DNA of 64,000 nucleotides from Mucilaginibacter aquariorum (GCF_024498135.1 NZ_JANHOH010000011.1:1-64000), one strand, 5' to 3'. Counted from the first letter of the stretch, positions 8,078-17,117 are shown. The notes: a model not told the origin generated them from the letters alone. A program made the numbers and translations.

Positions 8078-8992
8078 TTACGAAGCCAAATAAACGTTGA
8101 TCACCTTAATGGTTTCTTCTTTGTTTTTATCTGAGCTCCATTTTTCTTTTTCAGATTTTTCGGCTAACGCGAATAATTGCTCGTAAAGCAGCTTGCCGTC
8201 TTTTTTACCGCCTAACTTAATGGTAGCGTTCTTAGCGAAAACAGTATCCCACGCAGCGCGAACATCTGTCCAGTAGCTTTGCTGGCCTGACCACCATTTT
8301 TTGGCGTAAGCAAATTTAGCCTCATCAACTTTGGTGAATTCTTCGTAGCCTTTTTCCTGCGCTATTATCTTATCGCCATCGGCAGAACGTACAACTTTGT
8401 TGTTATCCTGCTCATACATCCAGCCTTGCGGGGTTAGGTAAATGCGGTTACCACGGGCAAGTACATTGTAATCGCTGCGTTTGGTAAATTCGCGGCGTGG
8501 CAGGGGCGAATCTGTTTTGCTTTGCCATTCATGGCGGCCATCAACATGTACCCAGGTGCCAATACTTTCATATCGCGGGCTGTCATCAACCTGGTAAACT
8601 TTTTGGATCCAGCGGCCTTTTACATCAGCAGGTTTAAGAGTGACTTTCTTCCAGGTGTTTTCTTTGTCGAACGCGAGTATGGTAGGTTGTTCATAAACCC
8701 AGTCTTCGCGCCAGTGTTTAATAACCATGCTATCGCCAACAACCAATAAATGCTGAATAGCGATCTTTTTTGGTGAATCTTCAACAACTATAGCCCACTC
8801 GTAACCCCATGAGTGGTAGCGCGGATGGAATTTATATGCTGTATCCGGCGCAAAGGTTTCCGCATAGTTAAAGGTTACTTTATAGTAGCCGGCTAATGAT
8901 TTGATAGCAGCCCTATCCTGCTCAAATTTAGATTGTGCAGATACGCTGATAGCGCAAATGCAAAGTGATAAGAAGAATATAATTTTTTTCAT
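8078..8992 (-). CDS. DUF6607 family secreted protein, probably iron-regulated
   Basis: The 304-residue precursor has a signal peptide ending at VSAQ. The aromatic-rich body contains YHSWGYEWAIVVED, HWREDWVYEQPT, GRWIQKVYQVDD and RREFTKRSDYNV, which I recognise as the DUF6607 family of Bacteroidota. Function is not established. A 23-bp palindrome starts six bases upstream of the ATG and is nearly the same as two palindromes at the siderophore receptor gene at 29.8 kb. This implies shared, probably iron-dependent, repression and a role in iron or haem acquisition (inference). Confidence 0.75.
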   Translation of the reverse strand: MKKIIFFLSLCICAISVSAQSKFEQDRAAIKSLAGYYKVTFNYAETFAPDTAYKFHPRYHSWGYEWAIVVEDSPKKIAIQHLLVVGDSMVIKHWREDWVYEQPTILAFDKENTWKKVTLKPADVKGRWIQKVYQVDDSPRYESIGTWVHVDGRHEWQSKTDSPLPRREFTKRSDYNVLARGNRIYLTPQGWMYEQDNNKVVRSADGDKIIAQEKGYEEFTKVDEAKFAYAKKWWSGQQSYWTDVRAAWDTVFAKNATIKLGGKKDGKLLYEQLFALAEKSEKEKWSSDKNKEETIKVINVYLAS

Positions 8993-8997
8993 TATGT

Positions 8998-9020
8998 TTA
9001 TTTAGATTAAATCTAAACAA
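8998..9020. promoter_or_regulatory. Iron-box-like palindrome upstream of the DUF6607 gene
   Basis: The core TTTAGATTAAATCTAAA is an eight-base inverted repeat around a single central A. The extended 23-base site matches the receptor site at 29885-29907 at 20 of 23 positions. Placement directly upstream of the start codon suits a repressor operator. The regulator (Fur or another metal sensor) is inferred. Confidence 0.6.
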
Positions 9021-9078
9021 AGAAAAGCATTATTATTTATTTTACAATACTTCGACAATAAAAAAATTAATTAAGTCT

Positions 9079-9109
9079 TTGAAATCAGGAAGTTAATAAT
9101 GTATTTTTG
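9079..9109 (+). promoter_or_regulatory. Promoter of the metal operon
   Basis: TTG (9079-9081), a 20-base spacer and TATTTTTG (9102-9109) fit the Bacteroidota consensus TTG-N19-21-TAnnTTTG. The box ends four bases before the ATG at 9114, so the transcript would have almost no leader. Confidence 0.65.
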
Positions 9110-9113
9110 CTTT

Positions 9114-9503
9114 ATGTTTAAAAAGTCGGGGATATTATTGTTGGTACTGCTGTATTTAACTACAGCATCTGGCTTTGCCCTGAACTTACATTATTGTGGT
9201 AACCGTGTTGCTGCAGTAAAAATAAACGCCCCGGCTAAAAGCTGTTCCGAGCCAACAGCTAAAAGCAAAATGAAATGCTGTAAGGATACTAAGCTTGATG
9301 TAAAAGTTAAGGATAGCCACGAAAGCCAGCCAACCTCATTTATTGCCAAGGTCTTTGGTTTCGAGCTGCCAAGGCTGTCATTAGACGATTTCTTCTTATC
9401 GGCACATAAAGAGCTGTTAGAAAAACTGTTTGACCACGGCCCGCCTGATACACCCAAGCAAAGCACCCCTGTTTTTATTAAAAATCGAAATTTGAAGATC
9501 TGA
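9114..9503 (+). CDS. HYC_CC_PP family protein
   Basis: This 129-residue protein shows the three motifs that name the family: HYC (residues 26-28) just after the N-terminal hydrophobic segment, CC in KMKCCKD, and PP in DHGPPDTP near the C-terminus. The His/Cys pairs suggest metal binding; the function is unassigned. It is the first gene of an operon that continues with a heavy-metal-associated domain protein and two outer-membrane-type proteins. The ATG at 9114 is preferred over 9099, which would overlap the promoter. Confidence 0.8.
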   Translation: MFKKSGILLLVLLYLTTASGFALNLHYCGNRVAAVKINAPAKSCSEPTAKSKMKCCKDTKLDVKVKDSHESQPTSFIAKVFGFELPRLSLDDFFLSAHKELLEKLFDHGPPDTPKQSTPVFIKNRNLKI

Positions 9504-9560
9504 TAAGTTATCTGCCTACGCAAGATTTTAACTTATTAATTCAATTTCAATTTTAAAAAC

Positions 9561-10061
9561 ATGAAAACTCTTAAAATATTTATCATCCTTTTTATAGCAA
9601 CTGTTACTGTTGCAAAAGCACAATTTACCAAAGCCGAACTACAAGTTAGCGGCCTTACCTGCTCCCTGTGCGCACGTACTACCGAAAAATCGCTGAAAGC
9701 ACTGCCTTTTGTAAGCGAGATAAAGCCTGACTTGATGCGTAATATCTACGTTATCATATTTAAAAACGATGTGCCTGTAGATTTTGAACAGATCAGTAAG
9801 AAGGTTAAAAGCTCGGGCTTTTCGGTGAATTATCTGAAAACTACATTCAACTTTGATAACACCAAGGTAGCCGATAATACTTTTACCTATGGCAGCAATA
9901 CCTACAAACTGTTAAATGCCGATAAAGCGTTGAGCGGGCCGGTATCCTTAACCATTGTAGATCAAGGTTTCGCGCCAAAATCGGTAACCAAAAAACACCT
10001 GGGCAAAACCCCTGAAGAAGCCGCAACAGCTACAGGCCGTACCTATCATTTAGCAATTTAA
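9561..10061 (+). CDS. Secreted heavy-metal-associated (HMA) domain protein
   Basis: The 166-residue precursor has a signal peptide ending at AKAQ and then an HMA fold. The metal motif is GLTCSLCAR (about residues 31-39), an MxCxxC-like site with Thr in place of the usual Met. A second domain after residue 100 (YGSNTYKLLNADKALSGP) is not recognised. Export suggests periplasmic binding or delivery of copper or a similar ion. It lies 57 bases after the HYC_CC_PP gene and 21 bases before the next gene. Confidence 0.8.
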   Translation: MKTLKIFIILFIATVTVAKAQFTKAELQVSGLTCSLCARTTEKSLKALPFVSEIKPDLMRNIYVIIFKNDVPVDFEQISKKVKSSGFSVNYLKTTFNFDNTKVADNTFTYGSNTYKLLNADKALSGPVSLTIVDQGFAPKSVTKKHLGKTPEEAATATGRTYHLAI

Positions 10062-10082
10062 GCGCTTTCTAAAATCATTTTT

Positions 10083-10880
10083 ATGAAAGTTATTTTATTG
10101 GCTTTTTGCCTTACGGCATTGGCGTACAGCGCGCATTCGCAAGAATTATATGTAAATACCGAACCTGCCAGCAATATGGCTGCGCACTCGTTAGGCATAC
10201 GGTTAGAGAACCAAGGCTTTTTTTCGCCGGTGTTTAAGAACCGAACTACGGTTGAGGCGATGTATGGTGCATCGGGCAAACTGATGCTGCACGGTGCTTT
10301 GTATAATTCCAACTTCTATCAAAGTAATCAACGCTTTGAAGGCGGAAGCTTTTATGCCAAATACAGGTTTCTTTCTATCGATACAGTGCAGGCTCATTTT
10401 CGCGGGGCGATATTTGGCAAGGCGGCTATCAGCAGAAACCCTTACAACATGCAGGAGATTGCCTTAGAGGGGGATAATTCCGGCGTGCAGGGTGGCGTGG
10501 TGTTTACGCAATTGCTGCATAAACTGGCCCTCTCGGGTTCGGCAAGTTATTTGCGGGGATTGAATAGTGCTAATGATTATGGCGACATTACAGGCGCTAA
10601 AAACGCTCTGGCCTATACTTTATCTGCAGGGTATTTACTGCTGCCAAAGCAATATACCAGTTATAACCAGGTTAACTTAAACCTGTATGCCGAATTGCTG
10701 GGCAAAACCAACCCGGGTTACGCGCAAAGTTACCTGGATGTTGCCCCGGCCCTGCAGCTGATCTTCAACAGCGTTTGCCGGCTGGATTTTTCTTATCGTA
10801 CCCCGTTGTACAATAACATGCAGCGCAACAGCGCCAACATGTATTTGATACGGTTTGAGTACAATTTTTTTAACCTATAG
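10083..10880 (+). CDS. Outer-membrane beta-barrel-type protein of the metal operon
   Basis: The 265-residue precursor has a signal peptide ending at AHSQ. Alternating hydrophobic strands and a C-terminal aromatic ending (LIRFEYNFFNL) are typical of outer-membrane beta-barrels. No specific family is recognised. Position between the HMA protein and the His/Met-rich barrel suggests a role in metal passage or sensing, but that is context only. Confidence 0.65.
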   Translation: MKVILLAFCLTALAYSAHSQELYVNTEPASNMAAHSLGIRLENQGFFSPVFKNRTTVEAMYGASGKLMLHGALYNSNFYQSNQRFEGGSFYAKYRFLSIDTVQAHFRGAIFGKAAISRNPYNMQEIALEGDNSGVQGGVVFTQLLHKLALSGSASYLRGLNSANDYGDITGAKNALAYTLSAGYLLLPKQYTSYNQVNLNLYAELLGKTNPGYAQSYLDVAPALQLIFNSVCRLDFSYRTPLYNNMQRNSANMYLIRFEYNFFNL

Positions 10881-10891
10881 ATGTTCACCTA

Positions 10892-12298
10892 ATGAAACGA
10901 TATATTTTAATATTAACCGTGCTGATAACGGCCACTGCTGCCCGGGCGCAGCAAATGGACCACATGCAGCATATGAATAAGGATACCACCAAAAAAGCCG
11001 CGCCGCATGACCATGCCAAAATGATGGCCGAAATGCAGCACGATACCACCCACCACATGAGCATGACCAGCCAGTTCTCGTTAGATCTGCCGATGAATCG
11101 TGATGGATCGGGTACATCCTGGTTGCCCGATGAAACACCGATGTATATGTATATGGTGCATGGTAAAAAGTGGATGCACATGTTTCACGGAAGCTTTTTT
11201 GCGCGATATAATAAGCAGGACCTGTTTAACAAGGGCAGTCGTGGCGGCAGTCAGTTTGATGTGCCCAATTGGTTTATGTACATGGCGCAGCGCAAGGTAG
11301 GTAGTAACGGCTTGTTTGCCATCAACACCATGTTCTCGCTTGATCCCTTTACCGTTGGCGCGGGTGGGTACCCATTGCTGTATCAAACCGGCGAATCGTA
11401 CCGCGGCAATAAACTGGTAGACCGCCAGCACCCGCACGATCTGTTTGCCGAACTGAGCGTTGCCTATACGCAACGGGTAGCTAAGAACACGGATATTTCC
11501 CTTTCGGTTGGTATGCCGGGCGAACCTGCACTTGGTCCGCCGGTATTTATGCACCGTATTTCGGCCATGAATAATCCCGATGCGCCGCTAAGTCACCATT
11601 ATGCTGATGCCACGCATATTACGTTTGGTACGGCTACGTTGGGTTTCCGCTATAAAAATGTAAAGCTGGAGGGCTCCATTTTTACAGGGCGTGAACCCGA
11701 TGAGCACCGTTATGATTTTGATAAGCCCAAGTTCGATTCTTACTCGGTGCGCCTGTCTGTTAACCCATCGAAGGAGTGGGCGTTACAGGTATCAAACGGC
11801 TGGTTGAAAAGCCCCGAAGAAGCCGAGCCGGATGATAATGTTAACCGCTTTACCGCATCGGCCATACACACAAAAGCGCTGGGCGAAAGCAGCTACGTAG
11901 CTACCACGTTGGTATACGGACAAAACCGGCATCACGGTAAAACACAGCCTGCCGTATTGTTAGAGAATAGCCTGCAGCTAAACAAAACCGCTATTTACGG
12001 CCGTTACGAATACGTAAAAAAAGATGCCGGTGAGCTGGATCTGGAAACTCTCTTTCCAGGGGATCCCAATTTTACCATTAACGCTGTAACACTGGGTACA
12101 AACCGTATCTTGACCACAATCAAGCAAACCAACTTAACCGTTGGTCTTCAAGCTACGCTGAACGCCTCACCAAAAGCACTTAGGCCGCTTTACGGCACAG
12201 CTCCGCTGGGCTTCCAGGTTTATTTGCGCATAACGCCATCCCTTACAAAACTGGGCGTTAGTAAACGCAAAATGGATCATGATATGATGAATATGTAA
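10892..12298 (+). CDS. His/Met-rich outer-membrane protein, probable copper handling
   Basis: The 468-residue precursor has a signal peptide ending at ARAQ and then a metal-ligand-rich tail over about residues 20-60 (MDHMQHMN, HDHAKMMAEMQHD, THHMSMT). A second His/Met patch follows (MYMYMVHGKKWMHMFHG). The remaining 380 residues look like beta-barrel strands. Such His/Met clusters bind Cu(I)/Cu(II) in copper-resistance proteins. Last gene of the four-gene operon, 11 bases after the preceding gene and followed by a strong terminator. Copper specificity is inference. Confidence 0.75.
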   Translation: MKRYILILTVLITATAARAQQMDHMQHMNKDTTKKAAPHDHAKMMAEMQHDTTHHMSMTSQFSLDLPMNRDGSGTSWLPDETPMYMYMVHGKKWMHMFHGSFFARYNKQDLFNKGSRGGSQFDVPNWFMYMAQRKVGSNGLFAINTMFSLDPFTVGAGGYPLLYQTGESYRGNKLVDRQHPHDLFAELSVAYTQRVAKNTDISLSVGMPGEPALGPPVFMHRISAMNNPDAPLSHHYADATHITFGTATLGFRYKNVKLEGSIFTGREPDEHRYDFDKPKFDSYSVRLSVNPSKEWALQVSNGWLKSPEEAEPDDNVNRFTASAIHTKALGESSYVATTLVYGQNRHHGKTQPAVLLENSLQLNKTAIYGRYEYVKKDAGELDLETLFPGDPNFTINAVTLGTNRILTTIKQTNLTVGLQATLNASPKALRPLYGTAPLGFQVYLRITPSLTKLGVSKRKMDHDMMNM

Positions 12299-12302
12299 AC
12301 CA

Positions 12303-12332
12303 AAAAGAGGCGCCAAAAGCGCCTCTTTTTAT
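12303..12332 (+). terminator. Terminator of the metal operon
   Basis: GAGGCGC and GCGCCTC form a seven-pair stem around a short loop, with an A-run before and TTTTT after. Confidence 0.85.
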
Positions 12333-12375
12333 ATTAATTCCCCCTCCTTGCCCTCCCGTGAGGGGGAATTAATAT
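12331..12375. repeat. Inverted repeat with 16-bp perfect arms
   Basis: ATATTAATTCCCCCTC (12331-12346) is perfectly repeated in reverse complement at 12360-12375, with a 13-base loop containing CCCTCCC. It abuts the operon terminator and resembles the other CCCTCC/GGAGGG palindromes of this window. Confidence 0.75.
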
Positions 12376-12511
12376 TTGCATTTCCCCAACCACACCACAT
12401 CATTGCAGCTCACAGTCGGCAAACAACCCCCTTTTCGACTACAACAACAGTAGATTTGGCTACATCCGCTCCTTTGCCGTTACAGACCTTTGTTAGATCA
12501 AAACAAAAGGA

Positions 12512-13405
12512 ATGAAAATTATAGTAACAGGTTCGTTAGGACACATCAGCAAGCCACTAACCGAAGAGTTGGTGCAAAAAGGACATGCGGTTACGGTTAT
12601 CAGCAGTAACCCCGAAAAACAAAAAGACATTGAAGCATTAGGTGCTACGGCTGCCATTGGCTCATTAGAAGACCTAAATTTTCTCATAGCCACCTTTACC
12701 GGCGCCGATGCCGTATATTGTATGGTACCTCCCGCCAACTACTTCGATCATAACCTCGATTTGACGGCCTATTGCCACAATATCGGTAACAATTATGTGC
12801 AAGCTATCGAAGCTTCGGGTGTGAAGCGTGCGATCCACCTGAGCAGCATAGGCGCCCATTTAGATAAAGACTCCGGTATAATCCTCGCCCATCATGATGT
12901 TGAAGTTATGCTGAACAATTTAACCGATGTTGCCGTTACATTTATGCGCCCCGTTGCTTTTATGTACAACTTGTACGGTTATTTAGGCATGATAAAAAGC
13001 CAGGGCGTTATCGCGGCTAACTACGGTGCCGAAGAGATAATTCCATGGGTATCGCCGATAGATATTGCTGCCGCGATAGTTGAAGAGTTAGAAACACCGC
13101 TTATTGGTAAAAAAGTGCGCTATGTAGCAAGCGAAGAACTTACAGGCAACCAAACGGCAAGTATCTTAGGCACGGCCATTGACAAGCCCAATTTAAAGTG
13201 GATACTGGTTAGTAACCAACAGATGCAAAGCGGTTTAGAAACAGCCGGAATGAACCCACAAATTGCCGCGGGCTTAGTGGAAATGTATGCCAGCCTTCAC
13301 ACAGGGGTGTTATCAGAGGATTATTTTAGCAACAGGCCGGAGGTTATGGGCAAAGTAAAGCTGTCGGACTTTGCAAAGGAATTTGCCGTCGCCTTTAACC
13401 AATAA
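12512..13405 (+). CDS. NmrA-like NAD(P)-binding protein
   Basis: The 297-residue Rossmann protein starts MKIIVTGSLGHISKPL, a variant of the dinucleotide-binding GxxGxxG motif. It has an LSSIGAH motif near residue 110 and the atypical SDR layout of NmrA/HSCARG proteins, which act as NAD(P)H sensors or quinone reductases (QorB-like). The catalytic YxxxK of classical SDRs is not evident. The AraC-type gene begins 15 bases after its stop, so the two are likely an operon and the regulator may control the reductase. Confidence 0.82.
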   Translation: MKIIVTGSLGHISKPLTEELVQKGHAVTVISSNPEKQKDIEALGATAAIGSLEDLNFLIATFTGADAVYCMVPPANYFDHNLDLTAYCHNIGNNYVQAIEASGVKRAIHLSSIGAHLDKDSGIILAHHDVEVMLNNLTDVAVTFMRPVAFMYNLYGYLGMIKSQGVIAANYGAEEIIPWVSPIDIAAAIVEELETPLIGKKVRYVASEELTGNQTASILGTAIDKPNLKWILVSNQQMQSGLETAGMNPQIAAGLVEMYASLHTGVLSEDYFSNRPEVMGKVKLSDFAKEFAVAFNQ

Positions 13406-13420
13406 TAAGTATCTTGTATT

Positions 13421-14338
13421 ATGGCAACTACCCAACCCCGCAGGTTTAAAACCATCAGCGAATTTCATCAGTTTAGGGGCTTACCTAAGCCCGAGCACCC
13501 TTTAATCAGCGTGATTGATTTGGCATTGGTTAAACACTTACCTGCCAATGAAGGGGGCTTTATGTATGATTTTTATTCTATCTCGCTAAAGCGGAATTTT
13601 AATATCCGGTTGCGGTACGGCCAGCAGCAATACGATTTTGATGAAGGTATTATGTTCTTTATGTCGCCGGGGCAGGTTCTAAAGATTGAGGTGAGGGAAG
13701 ATACGGTAGTACAGCAGTCGGGGTGGATGTTATTGGTGCACCCCGACTTTTTGTGGAATACGCCCTTAGCCAAAAACATTAAGCAATATGAGTATTTCGA
13801 CTACTCGGTAAATGAGGCGCTGTTCCTGTCGGATAAGGAAGAAACCACCCTGGAGGGCATTATACAAGGCATTCAGCAGGAATATCATTCAAACATTGAC
13901 AAGTTTAGTCAGAACGTAATTATTGCCCAGCTGGAATTATTACTTAACTATGCCGACCGGTTTTATCACCGGCAGTTTATCACCCGGAAAATAACCAACC
14001 ATAACATTCTCAATCGTTTAGAGGAGATGCTTGCTCAGTATTTTAACAGCGATGCCTTAGCGAAACAGGGTCTACCCACCGTTGGGCACATTGCCGAAAA
14101 ACTGAACGTATCGCCCAATTACTTAAGCGGGATGCTTAAAGTATTAACCGGCCAAAGCACCCAGCAGCACATCCACGAAAAGCTGATTGAAAAGGCAAAG
14201 GAAAGGTTATCCACCACCGGTTTATCGGTGAGTGAAATTGCATACGAACTAGGTTTTGAACATCCGCAGTCGTTTAGTAAATTATTCAAGACAAAAACCA
14301 ACCTTTCGCCGTTGGAGTTCAGGCAGTCGTTCAATTGA
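13421..14338 (+). CDS. AraC family transcriptional regulator
   Basis: This is a 305-residue regulator with an N-terminal cupin-like sensing region (about 20-165) and a C-terminal double helix-turn-helix (about 205-303). The first HTH is at TVGHIAEKLNVSPNYLSGML and the second at SVSEIAYELGFEHPQSFSKL, followed by FKTKTNLSPLEFR, the classic AraC ending. No membrane segment. It is encoded 15 bases behind the NmrA-like gene. The ligand is unknown. Confidence 0.93.
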   Translation: MATTQPRRFKTISEFHQFRGLPKPEHPLISVIDLALVKHLPANEGGFMYDFYSISLKRNFNIRLRYGQQQYDFDEGIMFFMSPGQVLKIEVREDTVVQQSGWMLLVHPDFLWNTPLAKNIKQYEYFDYSVNEALFLSDKEETTLEGIIQGIQQEYHSNIDKFSQNVIIAQLELLLNYADRFYHRQFITRKITNHNILNRLEEMLAQYFNSDALAKQGLPTVGHIAEKLNVSPNYLSGMLKVLTGQSTQQHIHEKLIEKAKERLSTTGLSVSEIAYELGFEHPQSFSKLFKTKTNLSPLEFRQSFN

Positions 14339-14437
14339 TGAGGAAAATACGCCATTTAATGCACTTTTTAGCGCAAATTAATCGCCAAAAAACGACTTTC
14401 AAACGTCCAAAAACAACCACAAAAAAGCCAGTGAAAA

Positions 14438-16264
14438 TTAGTTGACCAATTTCCCGCTCAAATCCACTTTTCTTGCAAACGGGTTGAAAAACCGGTTGGC
14501 CAGAACGGCAAATTCGCGGCGGGTAACGGGGCGGTTAAGATTAAATTCAGCGGGGAACTTATAATAGCTTTTCCAGGCCTTTTGGGTTTCCAGTTGCAAG
14601 TTCTTGGGGTCACGCAGGGTCATCTCGCTGATGTAGCTGAGCAGGTTGGCAATGGTGAACAGCTCACCCGGATTTTCCTTGTTAAACCATAAAAACGAGC
14701 GGGAGTAGATCTCGTTCAGGAAAGGTTTTATCTCGGCGGTATGTACGGTGCTATCGGGAACAAACAAAACCTGTGCGCTGTTGCCTGTTACTTTTTGGAT
14801 ACCCTGCAGCAAGCCGGTTGCACCTATCTGTTGTATGGCGCGATAGTCGCGGTCGGTGGTTTTAATATCGGCGAAGGGCATCAGCATGCCTTTAAAATCC
14901 AGGATCTCGCCCTGTATCACACGGGGCTTTAGGTTTTGGGTAGTAGTTTCAAAAAATACGCAGTAGGCGGCGGTTGCGCCAACGCCCTGCCCAAGCGTCA
15001 TCTGTACGGATGGGTAAGTAATGCTGCCATTAACCAAATGCGTAACCGACATAGCCTTCTCCGTCACCAGTAAATTGTCCTGGTCTTTCACCACCACCGC
15101 ACCCAGCGGAATAGAGTAAGCGGGGAAGGGCGGGTAGTTTATTTGAGGCACACCCGCCACGCTGTAATGCTGGCCCGGCATGGCATCACTAACGGCAATG
15201 CTGGTACGGTAAAGTTTAGAACCGCGGCTGTAGGGGGTATAAATATCATCAAGCACCATCCGCACTACACCCGCCGACCGGCGGTTCTCGCGGATAAAGG
15301 GAATATAAGGCAGGCGATCGGGCGTTTTAAAATCATCGGTAAGGCCAAGGTTTTTATAACCCAGCTCCGTTTGCAGGTAATAAATGAGCCCGAGTGTACG
15401 CAGCCTTGCCTTGCGGAAGGTAGCCTCGCGGTTCTCGGGTTTCAGGTCATCGCTGGTAACGGAATATTGGTTGCCGCAGTCGGCCCATTTTATCATGTAC
15501 TTATCGTTGGGCAGCTTTGCCGATGCGAGCAATTTTTTAATATCGGTGCTTTTTAGGCAGGCATACTGCTCGGTGTTGTAACCCTCGGGTTGGGGGATGG
15601 TATGGTCGGTGCTGCGGCCGTAATCCTTCAGGATGGTAATGTAGCTGATATCCTGGATCTGGTTGGTAGCGTTCAGGGGGGCAAGGGCCTCTTTGGTATC
15701 TGCTCTGCTATCAAAACCCGATGTGAGCAGCACACCTGCACCGGCAACCACGTCGCCCAGCTCGGTAGCATCAACAACCAGTTTGGCTTTTATAGTAACA
15801 GGTTTGCCATCTATAGAAACGGTTACTTCCCAGCCGGTACCGTCTTTTTTTATACCGGTAAATGGGGTGTTCATTTTTACGGTGAGGTTCTTCACCGTGT
15901 CGGTTATCTTTTTGAGGATGGCCGCGCCGGTATAGGGTTCAAACACCAGCGGGGCGTTGCGGGTGGTATCATAACCCAGCCGGGGTTTGTAAAACTCGCG
16001 CACATGGTTTCTAAATTCGGCGTAAATGCCTGATGCCAGGTTACGGTTACCTTCCAGTATACACATGCCTCCGCTGGTCATGCTGCCGCCTAGCCAGGCC
16101 CCCTGTTCAATCAGCATAGTTTTTACTTTACTGCGGGCGCTTTGTATGGCCGCGGCAACACCGCTGGCGCCACCGCCAACAACCAATACATCGGTGCGGA
16201 TGGTTTCGGCAAAGCCTGCCGAACATTTAAGCAACAGGCATATCAGGAGGAATTTTTTAAGCAT
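14438..16264 (-). CDS. Secreted FAD-dependent oxidoreductase (FAD_oxidored type)
   Basis: The product is about 608 residues with a signal peptide (KKFLLICLLLKCSAGFAE) and then the FAD-binding motif DVLVVGGGASGVAAA near residues 25-39. A matching second FAD segment is AKLVVDATELGDVVA near 165. The C-terminal 90 residues (NRPVTRREFAVLANRFFNPF) look like an S-layer-homology-type helical segment. Family members of this type in Bacteroidota are often linked to glycan use; the substrate here is unknown. The ATG at 16264 is better placed for the signal peptide than the one at 16279. Confidence 0.82.
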   Translation of the reverse strand: MLKKFLLICLLLKCSAGFAETIRTDVLVVGGGASGVAAAIQSARSKVKTMLIEQGAWLGGSMTSGGMCILEGNRNLASGIYAEFRNHVREFYKPRLGYDTTRNAPLVFEPYTGAAILKKITDTVKNLTVKMNTPFTGIKKDGTGWEVTVSIDGKPVTIKAKLVVDATELGDVVAGAGVLLTSGFDSRADTKEALAPLNATNQIQDISYITILKDYGRSTDHTIPQPEGYNTEQYACLKSTDIKKLLASAKLPNDKYMIKWADCGNQYSVTSDDLKPENREATFRKARLRTLGLIYYLQTELGYKNLGLTDDFKTPDRLPYIPFIRENRRSAGVVRMVLDDIYTPYSRGSKLYRTSIAVSDAMPGQHYSVAGVPQINYPPFPAYSIPLGAVVVKDQDNLLVTEKAMSVTHLVNGSITYPSVQMTLGQGVGATAAYCVFFETTTQNLKPRVIQGEILDFKGMLMPFADIKTTDRDYRAIQQIGATGLLQGIQKVTGNSAQVLFVPDSTVHTAEIKPFLNEIYSRSFLWFNKENPGELFTIANLLSYISEMTLRDPKNLQLETQKAWKSYYKFPAEFNLNRPVTRREFAVLANRFFNPFARKVDLSGKLVN

Positions 16265-16349
16265 CTTTAAGCAAAACAACAGTAAAACGCTAATTTAGCC
16301 CAATTCCTTATCCAACAATAAAATTTATATCATATCCACCAAAAACACC

Positions 16350-16877
16350 ATGACAGACGAACAAATGCGCTTCCCGATAGGAAAATTTACACCGCCGGTA
16401 TCTTACACAGATGATGATATGCGCCGTTGGATCCACGATATTGCCACCCTGCCGGGCCGCATTCGCGAAGCTATTATTGGTTTAACCTATCAGCAGCTGG
16501 ATACGCAATACCGTACCGGCGGCTGGACATTGCGCCAGGTTGTGCACCACGTTGCCGATAGCCACATGAACTCGCTCACCCGTTTTAAACTGGCGCTTAC
16601 CGAAGATAACCCAACCATAAAACCATACGACGAAGCTGCCTGGGCCATACAACCGGATTACCGCCTGCCTGTTGAGCCGTCGCTGAAAATGCTGGAGGGC
16701 ATCCATCAGCATATGATCGCCTTGTTCGAAAGCTTCAGCGAAGACCAATGGAACCGCACCTTTGTGCACCCGGAATCGGGCAGTGTAACCCCGCTAAAAA
16801 AGAACCTGGCCCTGTATGCATGGCATGGTAACCATCACTTAGCCCATTTAACCGAAACAATTAAGAAATTTAAATAG
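16350..16877 (+). CDS. YfiT/BstA-like DinB superfamily protein (putative metal-dependent hydrolase or thiol transferase)
   Basis: The 175-residue four-helix protein begins MRFPIGKFTPP after four residues, as in the YfiT family. The metal-binding histidines of the DinB fold are visible: HHVADSH near residue 66 and HGNHHLAH near 158. YfiT/BstA proteins were annotated as hydrolases, and some transfer bacillithiol to electrophiles. Which thiol would be used here is not known. The stop codon directly abuts a 240-bp palindromic repeat. Confidence 0.85.
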   Translation: MTDEQMRFPIGKFTPPVSYTDDDMRRWIHDIATLPGRIREAIIGLTYQQLDTQYRTGGWTLRQVVHHVADSHMNSLTRFKLALTEDNPTIKPYDEAAWAIQPDYRLPVEPSLKMLEGIHQHMIALFESFSEDQWNRTFVHPESGSVTPLKKNLALYAWHGNHHLAHLTETIKKFK

Positions 16878-17117
16878 GCCTCACCCCGGCCCTCTCCGAA
16901 GGGTAATAGCCCCATGAGTATACATAAGCATGGGGCTTGTGCGATTCCCTCCCATCGGGAGGGTGTAGGGAGGGATTTCGCGTAAAGCAGGACTAATAAA
17001 CCCCTCCCTGCCACCACATAGCCCAACGCACCCCTCCCCAAGGAGGGAATCTTAACCAATAAAGGGGAGGAAGGCAGATTTTAAAGTCATTTCCATTGGA
17101 GAGGGCCGGGGTGAGGC
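16878..17117. repeat. 240-bp repeat with perfect 20-bp terminal inverted repeats
   Basis: The left end GCCTCACCCCGGCCCTCTCC (16878-16897) is repeated exactly in reverse complement at 17098-17117. The interior has further CCCTCC/GGAGGG palindromes and no plausible ORF. A diverged second copy lies at 40091-40630 and shares long stretches such as GCGCGATTCCCTCCC, GGAGGGTGTAGGGAGGG and AGGGAATCTTAACCAATAAA. It has MITE-like organisation. Confidence 0.85.
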
